Assembly (NCBI GenBank): GCA_030831475.1
Contig: JAURKY010000008.1
Coordinates: 174,829-238,828, forward strand
Direction of reading: 5' to 3'
From: Burkholderiales bacterium
GTDB taxonomy: Bacteria > Pseudomonadota > Gammaproteobacteria > Burkholderiales > Methylophilaceae
Length of the DNA stretch: 64,000 nucleotides
In this document: one piece after another, positions 38,449-46,650 of the stretch
Numbering within the stretch: position 1 is the first letter of the stretch
Layout: every line of letters begins with the position of its first letter
Position numbers and translations under genes: made by a program
The notes under the pieces: model-generated
What the model was told of the DNA's origin: nothing
What the model saw: the letters and a program-made list of their open reading frames with translations, nothing else
The model's database searches: none

Positions 38449-39103
38449 AGATACAAATTATGATCTGATTATCTTTGATTGGGATGGCACCCTCTCTGAC
38501 TCTGCCGGAGCCATTATTAATTCAATTAAAGATGCATCCATCAAGAATAATATTGAGATTCCCCCAGAGAGGTCTATGAGGGCCATTATAGGGCTAGGGC
38601 TAGATGAGGCTTTTGAGAAATTATTTCCTGATCAGTTAAACCATCATCTTGATGACCTTAAAAATGACTTTAGAGAATTTTATTTGAATTACGTCGATGA
38701 TATTGCAATGTTTGATGGTGTTGATGTAGGAATTAAGATGCTTTTTAATCAAGGTTTTAAATTAGCTGTCGCTACCGGTAAGAGCCGTAGAGGATTGAAC
38801 AACGCATTAAATAAAACCAACTTAAACACTTTCTTTTCTTTTACAAGAACGATGGATGAATGTTTTTCAAAGCCCCACCCGCAGATGATTAATGAGATTT
38901 TAGAAAATTTATTTATTGAACCAGAGAGGGCAATCATGGTGGGAGACTCCATCTACGATCTTGAGATGGCACGAAATGCGAGCATTGATTCAATAGCCGT
39001 CACCTATGGTTCACAGACCCATGACGAGTTGAATCATTATCCCACCAAGGCATTAATTGATAACCCACATGATTTATTTGATTGGCTAAGGGTTCATGGC
39101 TAA
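38441..39103 (+). CDS. HAD-family hydrolase (phosphoglycolate phosphatase-like)
   Basis: 220 aa haloacid-dehalogenase phosphatase. Motif I FDWDGTLSDS (12-21) with nucleophile Asp13 and Asp15, motif II VATGKS, and motif IV MVGDSIYDLEMA. In betaproteobacteria this gene between rluC and the Rieske gene is usually annotated gph-like; the substrate is not shown. Overlaps both neighbours by 8 bp, so it is part of rluC-HAD-Rieske-sppA. Confidence 0.88.
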   Translation: MPKDTNYDLIIFDWDGTLSDSAGAIINSIKDASIKNNIEIPPERSMRAIIGLGLDEAFEKLFPDQLNHHLDDLKNDFREFYLNYVDDIAMFDGVDVGIKMLFNQGFKLAVATGKSRRGLNNALNKTNLNTFFSFTRTMDECFSKPHPQMINEILENLFIEPERAIMVGDSIYDLEMARNASIDSIAVTYGSQTHDELNHYPTKALIDNPHDLFDWLRVHG

Positions 39104-39434
39104 ACAGATCGTTATCGAGAAAACTAAGATAGGTGATCATCCATCCACTTACAGGTTTACGTTTGATGAAGATGGCATACAAAAAAGCGGCTTTGTCATT
39201 TTTTTTGATAATGCATATTATGTTTATAGAAATGAGTGTCAACATCTCCCAGTAGAACTAGATTGGCAAGAAAATGAATTTCTAGATGACGAAAACAATT
39301 TTATCGTCTGCGCCACACATGGAGCTATTTATGAACCATCTACAGGACATTGTGTTAATGGCCCTTGCCAGGGGAGTTTTTTGAAAAAAATTGAATTTAT
39401 TGAGGATCTAGATAAAATTGTAATCAACATTTAG
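39096..39434 (+). CDS. small Rieske [2Fe-2S] protein
   Basis: 112 aa, a single Rieske domain with both cluster boxes: CQH (48-50) and CATH (72-75), followed by GPCQGSF. No signal peptide or membrane anchor, so it is a soluble cytosolic electron carrier. No oxygenase partner is nearby. It is a regular member of the rluC-HAD-Rieske-sppA order in betaproteobacteria; function unknown. Confidence 0.87.
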   Translation: MAKQIVIEKTKIGDHPSTYRFTFDEDGIQKSGFVIFFDNAYYVYRNECQHLPVELDWQENEFLDDENNFIVCATHGAIYEPSTGHCVNGPCQGSFLKKIEFIEDLDKIVINI

Positions 39435-39442
39435 GAAAAGTC

Positions 39443-40399
39443 ATGGCGATTTTAAAAAAAGATAATTCAGACGAGAAGGTTATAAGTAAATTTGCAGAAG
39501 CTGCATTGGCAGAGCAAAAAAGAAGTAGGCGCTGGGGAATTTTCTTTAAGTTGCTAACCTTTGGTTACCTTATAGCACTTCTTTTCATGTTTGGTCAAAG
39601 TAGCTCCCACTCACCAGCTCATTCAGGAAATTTCACAGCCTTTATAAGCCTTAACGGTATTATCGGTGATCAAATGGAGGTTAATGCTAAAGATTTTAAA
39701 TCAAGCATGAAGAAGGCTTATGATGACCCAGGCACTAAGGGCGTTATTTTAGCTATCAATAGCCCGGGTGGAAGCCCAGTTCAATCAGGCATCATTAATG
39801 ATGAAATTAAAAAGTATCGCCAACTTCGTCCGGACATTCCAGTTTATGCTGTGGTCGAGGATATATGTGCATCGGGCGCTTATTATATTGCCGTGGCTGC
39901 AGACCAAATTTTTGTTGATAAGGCGAGTATTGTCGGCTCTATTGGGGTAAGACTAGACCAGTTTGGCCTTGATAAAGCCATTAAGCACTTAAATATTGAG
40001 CGAAGACTTATAACTGCTGGAGAGAATAAAGCAATACTTGACCCCTTTTTACCCTTTAAGCCTGAGCATAAAAAACATCTAGAGAATTTACTCGCCGAGG
40101 TTCATAGGCAGTTTATTGATGTTGTTAAAGAGGGAAGGGCTGGAAAGTTAAGCAATAATAATGACATCTTTTCAGGCCTCTTTTGGAATGGAGAAGGAGC
40201 TATTCATCTTGGCTTGGCTGATCAGTTGGGTAATATAGACTATGTTGCCAAAGAAGTTGTTGGCTTTGAAGAACTTGTTGATTTTACGACCTATGAATCG
40301 TTCGCAGATCGATTTGCTAAGCAGCTAGGTGTAGGCATTGGTGCTGCATTTGAAAATACTATTTTAAAAACAATTAATAATAATTATCAATTAAATTAA
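39443..40399 (+). CDS. sppA: signal peptide peptidase SppA (S49 family)
   Basis: Membrane-bound serine protease that clears signal-peptide remnants. 318 aa, the short (single-domain) form: one TM helix (LLTFGYLIALLFMFG, about 37-51), NSPGGSPVQSG (106-116), and the nucleophile Ser144 in CASGAYYIAVAAD. Follows the Rieske gene by 8 bp with a GGAAAAG leader. Confidence 0.93.
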   Translation: MAILKKDNSDEKVISKFAEAALAEQKRSRRWGIFFKLLTFGYLIALLFMFGQSSSHSPAHSGNFTAFISLNGIIGDQMEVNAKDFKSSMKKAYDDPGTKGVILAINSPGGSPVQSGIINDEIKKYRQLRPDIPVYAVVEDICASGAYYIAVAADQIFVDKASIVGSIGVRLDQFGLDKAIKHLNIERRLITAGENKAILDPFLPFKPEHKKHLENLLAEVHRQFIDVVKEGRAGKLSNNNDIFSGLFWNGEGAIHLGLADQLGNIDYVAKEVVGFEELVDFTTYESFADRFAKQLGVGIGAAFENTILKTINNNYQLN

Positions 40400-40403
40400 T
40401 ATC

Positions 40404-42056
40404 TTATTTATTTTTTTTAAAGTTATTAATTAAATTATTAGTTGATGAATCAAAGATGGTAGTAGCATGACTGGCATTCAACTCAGGCAAAACAAGCTTT
40501 GCAATTTGCTTGCCATATTCAACACCCCATTGATCAAAAGAATTAATATTCCAAATCACCCCTTGAACAAATATTTTATGTTCATACATAGCAATCAGCT
40601 GACCTAGTGTTTTTGGATTTAGTTCTTCAAAAAGAATTGATGTTGAAGGTCGATTACCCTCAAATGACTTATGTTTGATTAGATGTTCTAAATCACCGTA
40701 ATCCTCATTAGTAGGAAACATTTCTCCCCGAACCTGACCTTCAGTTTTACCCAACATTAAGGCGCGTGTCTGTGAAACAAAGTTGGAGAAGAGAATTTTA
40801 TGATGTTCGTCTTGTTTTGAGCCAACTTTGTATTGTGACTTTAATGGCATCATAAAATCAGTTGGAATAATGTCTTGGCCCTGATGGATAAGCTGATAGA
40901 AAGCATGCTGTCCATTGGTTCCTGATTCTCCCCAGACGATTGGACCTGTGTGCATACAAACATATTCGTCATCACGACCAATAAATTTACCATTACTTTC
41001 CATATCGGCCTGCTGCAAGTAAGAGGGTAATAATGATAATCCCTGGTCGTAGGGTAAGACGGCGTGAGTATTAAAGCCAAAGAAATTTATGTACCAGACG
41101 CCAAGAACGGCCAAGATAAGTGGAATATTTTCTTCAAGCGGAGTGTTTAAGAAATGTTGGTCCATCTCATATGCGCCCGCAAGCAGCTTATTAAAGTTAT
41201 CCATACCGAGATAGATTGCAATAGATAAACCAATGGATGACCACAATGAGTAACGACCACCTACCCAATCCCAAAATTCAAACATGTTGTCAGGGGATAT
41301 ACCAAAATCAGTCACAGCCTTAGCGTTGGTTGAAACCGCAACAAAATGTAAAGCGATCGCCTTTTCGTCATTTACTTTATCTAAAAACCATTCTCTAGCA
41401 GAAAATGCATTGGTCATTGTCTCTTGGGTTGTAAATGTCTTTGATGCAACAATAAAAAGCGTTGTTTCAGGATCGCACTGCTCTAGGGCTTGAGAGATAT
41501 CGGCGCCATCTACATTAGATACAAAAATGGGATCAATATCAGGATGACCAAAGGCTTTTAATGCTTTACACACCATGGCAGGCCCAAGGTCTGAGCCACC
41601 AATACCAATATTTACAATAGTTTGTATTTTTTTACCAGAAAAGCCCTTCCACGAACCATTTCTAACCGACTCAGAAAAGCGTTGCATTTTGTCTAGCACG
41701 TTTTTAACATCTGGCATGACGTCATGACCATCAACTAAAATAGCTTGATTTGATGAGTTTCTTAATGCTGTATGTAAGACGGCTCTTTGCTCGGTAAAGT
41801 TAATTTTTTCACCAGAAAATAATTTTTCTCGCCACGCCTCAATGTTGGCCTCACGAGCAAGATTTAATAAAAGAGGAATGGTTTCATCTGTTACTCTGTG
41901 CTTGGAAAAATCAATTAGGGTTGTGTCAAAGTTGATATGAAATTTATCGAAACGATCCGGATCATTTTCAAAAAGATCCTTCATATGAATTTTTTGAATT
42001 TTTTTATAATGGTCTTCTAATTTTTTCCAGGAGGCGCTTTGGGTAATCGATGTCAT
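40404..42056 (-). CDS. pgi: glucose-6-phosphate isomerase
   Basis: Interconverts fructose-6-P and glucose-6-P. In RuMP methylotrophs it feeds the hexose made by hps/phi into the 6-phosphogluconate branch. 550 aa, full length: IGIGGSDLGPAM (about 151-162), GGRYSLWSSIG, and the C-terminal active-site Lys region FDQWGVEYGKQ. Stands alone on the minus strand between sppA and queG. Confidence 0.97.
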   Translation of the reverse strand: MTSITQSASWKKLEDHYKKIQKIHMKDLFENDPDRFDKFHINFDTTLIDFSKHRVTDETIPLLLNLAREANIEAWREKLFSGEKINFTEQRAVLHTALRNSSNQAILVDGHDVMPDVKNVLDKMQRFSESVRNGSWKGFSGKKIQTIVNIGIGGSDLGPAMVCKALKAFGHPDIDPIFVSNVDGADISQALEQCDPETTLFIVASKTFTTQETMTNAFSAREWFLDKVNDEKAIALHFVAVSTNAKAVTDFGISPDNMFEFWDWVGGRYSLWSSIGLSIAIYLGMDNFNKLLAGAYEMDQHFLNTPLEENIPLILAVLGVWYINFFGFNTHAVLPYDQGLSLLPSYLQQADMESNGKFIGRDDEYVCMHTGPIVWGESGTNGQHAFYQLIHQGQDIIPTDFMMPLKSQYKVGSKQDEHHKILFSNFVSQTRALMLGKTEGQVRGEMFPTNEDYGDLEHLIKHKSFEGNRPSTSILFEELNPKTLGQLIAMYEHKIFVQGVIWNINSFDQWGVEYGKQIAKLVLPELNASHATTIFDSSTNNLINNFKKNK

Positions 42057-42107
42057 GCAAATATTTATATTCTTTTTTTAAGTACGCTATTGTATCAAAA
42101 TATTAAA

Positions 42108-43166
42108 CTAATTGTGTTGTTCGATAGCCCATAATATGTGCTCTTTTAGTAAGTCAGAGGCACTTTCCAATCTTGATTTTAAGACATTTATTACGTGCTC
42201 TGATTTAGGTGCATTTCCAAGGGCTACAGCCACATTTCTAAGCCATTGTTCATGACCGATTCGGTAAATTGCACTCCCTTGAAATAATGATTTAAATTGC
42301 TCCTCATTAAGTTCAAAGCAATCGATTAATGATATTTGGTCAAGATTATTTTTTACATGAAAATCTTTTTCGCGAGCCAGTTTTGCGTATTTATTCCATG
42401 GACAAATAATTTGGCAATCATCACATCCATAAATTCTGTTGCCTATTTTTTTTCTGTACTCAACAGGAATTGAAGTTTTATGTTCAATAGTCAGGTATGA
42501 AATACATTTTCTAGCATCAAGTTTATAGGGACCCAAGATTGCACCAGTGGGGCAAATATCTATACATGCACTGCAGGTTCCGCAGTGATCAGAATCTTGT
42601 TTATCTTCGTGTAATTTTTGATTGATATAAATTTCACCTAGAAAAAACCATGACCCATGATCCTTGTTAAGAAGCAGGGTGTGTTTACCACGCCAACCAA
42701 GGCCTGATTTTTTGGCAGCCTCAACTTCTAAAACAGGTGCGCTGTCAGTAAAAACCCTTGCTTTAATTTCTCGAGGTTGGAGTTCAGATTCGAGTTTCTT
42801 AACAAATTGCTTGAGTTTGTTTCTAAGCACCTTATGGTAATCTCTACCAAGCGTATAGCGTGCGATGTAGGCTCGATCCTTTTGTTTAATGGCATCCAGT
42901 GTATTTTTTTCCAAAGGCAGGTAATCTAATCTGACGGAAATGATACTTTGGGCTCCATCAAGCAGTTTTTTTGGGTCAAATTTGATATTTTTATGACGCT
43001 CAAGGTACTGCATTTCACCTTGGTAGCCTTGGGATAACCAATCTTGATAAAGATCCTTTTGGTGGTCAAAATCAATATTAGATATACCAACAGCATCAAA
43101 TCCAAGGTCTAGTCCCCATTGTTTGATATTTTCTGCTAAATTCTTATTGTTTAAATTATCATTCAT
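42108..43166 (-). CDS. queG: epoxyqueuosine reductase
   Basis: Cobalamin-dependent last step of queuosine synthesis on tRNA. 352 aa with DUF1730 N-terminal part and two ferredoxin-like clusters, CGTCSACIDICPTGA (about 193-207) and CDDCQIICPWN (about 243-253); the C-terminus is HEAT-like. Divergent from tsaE with 25 bp between starts, the usual arrangement in betaproteobacteria. Confidence 0.95.
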   Translation of the reverse strand: MNDNLNNKNLAENIKQWGLDLGFDAVGISNIDFDHQKDLYQDWLSQGYQGEMQYLERHKNIKFDPKKLLDGAQSIISVRLDYLPLEKNTLDAIKQKDRAYIARYTLGRDYHKVLRNKLKQFVKKLESELQPREIKARVFTDSAPVLEVEAAKKSGLGWRGKHTLLLNKDHGSWFFLGEIYINQKLHEDKQDSDHCGTCSACIDICPTGAILGPYKLDARKCISYLTIEHKTSIPVEYRKKIGNRIYGCDDCQIICPWNKYAKLAREKDFHVKNNLDQISLIDCFELNEEQFKSLFQGSAIYRIGHEQWLRNVAVALGNAPKSEHVINVLKSRLESASDLLKEHILWAIEQHN

Positions 43167-43191
43167 GCTTGAAAAATAATAAACTAATTAG

Positions 43192-43653
43192 ATGTCAAAA
43201 GAAAAAAGCTTTAAGCTAAAAAATGCCGATGAAACCCTAGATATCGGCTTTCGTTTCTCTAAGATTATTGATGAAAACTTGCTTATTTTCCTTAAAGGCA
43301 ATTTAGGTGCAGGTAAGACAACTTTTGTCAGGGGCCTTATCCATGGCCTAGGATTTCAGGGTCGAGTCAAAAGTCCCTCTTACAGCTTATTTGAGCAGTA
43401 TTTATTAAAGTTTACGGTCAATCATTTTGACTTGTATCGTTTTAAGTCATCTGATGAGTGGATCGATGCTGGTTTCAATGAATTTATAAATGGCCATGAT
43501 GTCAACCTTATAGAATGGCCTGAAATGGCTGAGAATGTATTACCTAAGGCAGATATTATTTTAAATTTTGAGCATACTGAAAATGATTCTCGAGAGCTTA
43601 TTCTCATCCCATTATCAGACAAAGGAAATGAATGTTTAAGTCGGTTAAGCTAA
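43192..43653 (+). CDS. tsaE: tRNA t6A biosynthesis ATPase TsaE
   Basis: Small P-loop ATPase that works with TsaB/TsaD in threonylcarbamoyl-adenosine formation. 153 aa, Walker A GNLGAGKTT (36-44), the SPSYSLFEQY segment and HFDLYRF, all typical. Overlaps amiC by 22 bp. Confidence 0.95.
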   Translation: MSKEKSFKLKNADETLDIGFRFSKIIDENLLIFLKGNLGAGKTTFVRGLIHGLGFQGRVKSPSYSLFEQYLLKFTVNHFDLYRFKSSDEWIDAGFNEFINGHDVNLIEWPEMAENVLPKADIILNFEHTENDSRELILIPLSDKGNECLSRLS

Positions 43654-44870
43654 TTATTTTTTTATTTTCCATTATTTTTAATATAACGTGCTTTGCAAAA
43701 GATAATGTTATTGCCACTCGTATATGGCCCTCTGCAGAATACACTCGAGTTACTATTGAATCTGACAAGCCCATTCAAAATGATCAGATGATTCTTCAAA
43801 ATCCTGAACGTATCGTCATTGATCTTAAGGATACTCAGCTTGAATCAACCATTGAGGCATTAACCTCTCAGCTTGATGATACCGACCCCTCCATTAAAAG
43901 CATTCGTGTGGGTCAATTTAATCCAAAGGTCACAAGGATTGTGATTGACCTTAAAAGATCTGCAAAGGTTAAAATTTTTACACTCAAACCTATTGACCCC
44001 TACAAACATCGTCTTGTCATAGATGTGTATCCTGATGATTTTGATAGCCTTGCAGCACTCCTTCAGCAGCTTGACTCAGAAACCTATAAACCATCAAAAG
44101 ACAATGAAATTAACGATGTAAAAGATGCTATCGATGAAGCTATCAAGAAGCCCGTGATTGATCCCATTATTGTTGCCATTGATGCAGGGCATGGCGGTGA
44201 AGATCCGGGTGCCAGGGGAAAGCGGGGCACTAAAGAAAAGGTAATCACTTTACAAATTGCACAAAAACTAAAAAAAATGATTGATGCAGAAAAAGATATG
44301 AAAGCAATCTTGATTAGGGATGGTGATTACTTTGTTCCTCTTGCGACAAGAGTTAAGAAGGCTCGAAATGCAAAGGCTGACTTTTTTGTTTCTATTCATG
44401 CGGATGCTTTTAAAAAAAGAAGCGTCAGCGGTTCAGGTGTTTATGCATTATCTGAAAGAGGCGCATCCAGTGCCTTTGCAAAGTTTTTGGCTAACCAAGA
44501 AAATGAAGCGGATCTTGTTGGTGGCGTGAGTATTGATGATAAAGACCCTCTATTGGCCAAAACTTTACTAGATTTATCTCAAGAGGCAACGATCAATGAT
44601 AGCTTGAAGTTTGGAAATCATGTCCTTAAAGAAATTAAGAAGGTTAATAATTTGCATAAAAAATATGTAGAACAGGCTGGTTTTGCAGTTTTAAAGGCAC
44701 CGGACATTCCTTCGATCTTGGTTGAAACAGCCTTTATCAGTAACCCAGAGGAAGAAAAAAACTTAAGGTCAGAAGCTTTCCAAAATAAGATGGCTCAAAG
44801 TATCTTAAGCGGTATACAAAGTTACCTGAAAACAAAACCATCGATTGCCTTTTATCTAGAGAAGCGTTAA
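43632..44870 (+). CDS. amiC: N-acetylmuramoyl-L-alanine amidase (AmiC type)
   Basis: Periplasmic zinc amidase that splits septal peptidoglycan. 412 aa: signal peptide (1-22), AMIN domain (about 27-135) for septal targeting, acidic linker, Amidase_3 domain starting IDAGHGGEDPGARG, with SIHAD and VETAFISNPEEE supplying the remaining zinc ligand and catalytic Glu. mutL, which normally sits between this gene and miaA, is absent here; miaA starts 2 bp after the stop. Confidence 0.94.
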   Translation: MFKSVKLIIFLFSIIFNITCFAKDNVIATRIWPSAEYTRVTIESDKPIQNDQMILQNPERIVIDLKDTQLESTIEALTSQLDDTDPSIKSIRVGQFNPKVTRIVIDLKRSAKVKIFTLKPIDPYKHRLVIDVYPDDFDSLAALLQQLDSETYKPSKDNEINDVKDAIDEAIKKPVIDPIIVAIDAGHGGEDPGARGKRGTKEKVITLQIAQKLKKMIDAEKDMKAILIRDGDYFVPLATRVKKARNAKADFFVSIHADAFKKRSVSGSGVYALSERGASSAFAKFLANQENEADLVGGVSIDDKDPLLAKTLLDLSQEATINDSLKFGNHVLKEIKKVNNLHKKYVEQAGFAVLKAPDIPSILVETAFISNPEEEKNLRSEAFQNKMAQSILSGIQSYLKTKPSIAFYLEKR

Positions 44871-44871
44871 T

Positions 44872-45798
44872 TTGAATCAAAAAAAAATATTTTTACTTGG
44901 CCCCACAGCCTCAGGTAAAACTGATCTCACAAAATCATGTTATGACATATTCCCTATAGAGATTATTAGCGTTGATTCAGCACAAATATACAAAGATCTT
45001 AATATTGGTACAGCCAAGCCGAGTGAACAAGAGCTTAAAAGTTACCCGCATCATTTAATTAATATCATCACCCCCGATCAGTCCTATTCAGTCGCTGAAT
45101 TTCAAAGTGACTCAGACTTTTTGTGCAGACAAATCTGGAGGGAGAAAAAATCACCCTTTTTTTCAGGGGGTACGATGATGTATTTCAATGCGCTTGAAAA
45201 TCCACTGGATCAAATTCCTCCATCCACAGCTGAATCAAGAGCTTATATGGATCAAAGACTTGAGGAGGAGGGCTTAGAAAGTTTGTACCAAGCTCTTAAA
45301 ACAATTGATCCTGACTCATGTATGAAAATTAAATCAACAGATACCCAAAGAATTTTAAGAGCTCTTGAGGTCTATCATTTATCCAATAAACCCTTATCGG
45401 TTTTTCATTCAAACCATCAAAAATACAATGATAGGGATGTTTTAAAAATTGGTCTTTTTCCACAAGATAGACATCTACTTCATGAAAGAATTGAAATGAG
45501 GGTGGATAAGATGATTTCAGATGGTCTTTTGGACGAGGTTAAAGCATTAAAAGATTCATACAATATTAGTAAGGCTTCAAATTCAATGAGAACTGTTGGA
45601 TATCGACAAACCTTGATGTATCTTGATGGGCAAATCAATCATAAAGATCTAAGGGATCAAATTATTTTTGCAACAAGACAGTTAGCCAAAAGGCAATTAA
45701 CCTGGATGAGAAAGATGGAGAATCTTCATGTGTTTGATCCCTTCGATGCAAAGTTAGAAGGTAATGTTAAACAATTGATCAAGGACTATTTGGGCTAA
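44872..45798 (+). CDS. miaA: tRNA dimethylallyltransferase
   Basis: Adds the isopentenyl group to A37 of tRNAs reading UNN codons. 308 aa with GPTASGKT (9-16), SVDSAQIYKDLNIGTAKP and RRLTWMRK-like RQLTWMRK. The start codon is TTG (at 44872), two bases after the amiC stop; no in-frame ATG is available before the P-loop. hfq, a frequent downstream neighbour, is not present. Confidence 0.95.
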   Translation: MNQKKIFLLGPTASGKTDLTKSCYDIFPIEIISVDSAQIYKDLNIGTAKPSEQELKSYPHHLINIITPDQSYSVAEFQSDSDFLCRQIWREKKSPFFSGGTMMYFNALENPLDQIPPSTAESRAYMDQRLEEEGLESLYQALKTIDPDSCMKIKSTDTQRILRALEVYHLSNKPLSVFHSNHQKYNDRDVLKIGLFPQDRHLLHERIEMRVDKMISDGLLDEVKALKDSYNISKASNSMRTVGYRQTLMYLDGQINHKDLRDQIIFATRQLAKRQLTWMRKMENLHVFDPFDAKLEGNVKQLIKDYLG

Positions 45799-45801
45799 GT
45801 A

Positions 45802-46650
45802 ATGGGACACACCCGCGGTGTTTTAGCACTATTGTTTGGCACTTTATCCTGGGGCTTGTTATGGTACCCCTACAGGATTCTTGACTCCTTAAATCTTTCC
45901 GGTGTTCATGCAAGCCTGCTTAGCTTTTTAGTGACTTTTCTAATTGCCCTGACTTTTTATAGACTAAAAAACTTTAATGTCTTTAAAACTAGCCACTTTT
46001 GGTTTTATGCACTTATAGGTGGGATCACTAATATATGCTACGTGCTAGCCGTCATAAATGGCGAGGTTGTTAGAGTCATGTTGCTTTTCTTTTTATCACC
46101 GGTCTGGACTTTGCCTTTGTCACTATGGCTGTTAAAGGAAAAGATTCAGGTAAAAAACATTTGGGCAGCACTATTGAGCCTCCTGGGTGGATTTATCGTT
46201 TTATGGCACCCTCAACTTTTCAATGAAAGTTTGGGCCTGAGTGATTTATATGCCCTTATTGCGGGATTAGCATTTGCGCTTACTAATGTCATGGCTCGAT
46301 ATTATTCGCATATGTCCTTCCATGACAAATCCTATGCAATATGGTTTGGGGTCATCATCTTCGCGGCAATCGTTTCCTTAATTTTTGACCTTAAGGCGCC
46401 GAGCGATATTTTTAATGGCTACCTTATTTTTATCGTCATGATTATAGGACTCACGTTATTTATAACCACACTAGTTGTTCAGTTTGGCTTGACTCAAGTT
46501 AATGCTGTAACAGCCAGCCCAATATTTCTTTTTGAAATTATTGTTGCGGGTATCTCAGCATATTTTCTTGCTAATGAGGTGGTGCATGTGAAGGATTTCT
46601 TTGGGGGACTGTTAATTGTTTTAGGTGTTTTGATCTCAACTCGAGAGTAA
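45802..46650 (+). CDS. EamA/DMT-superfamily transporter
   Basis: 282 aa inner-membrane protein with about ten TM helices in two EamA repeats (about 5-135 and 145-278). Substrate unknown; relatives export amino acids, metabolites or nucleotide sugars. The start is 3 bp after miaA and the 3' end overlaps the convergent TPR glycosyltransferase gene by 15 bp. Confidence 0.85.
   Translation: MGHTRGVLALLFGTLSWGLLWYPYRILDSLNLSGVHASLLSFLVTFLIALTFYRLKNFNVFKTSHFWFYALIGGITNICYVLAVINGEVVRVMLLFFLSPVWTLPLSLWLLKEKIQVKNIWAALLSLLGGFIVLWHPQLFNESLGLSDLYALIAGLAFALTNVMARYYSHMSFHDKSYAIWFGVIIFAAIVSLIFDLKAPSDIFNGYLIFIVMIIGLTLFITTLVVQFGLTQVNAVTASPIFLFEIIVAGISAYFLANEVVHVKDFFGGLLIVLGVLISTRE

Noticed and set aside
39096-39434. 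Stand-alone Rieske protein as part of an unknown oxygenase system
   Set aside because: The order rluC-HAD-Rieske-sppA is common in betaproteobacteria, and no oxygenase is nearby, so it is ordinary context.
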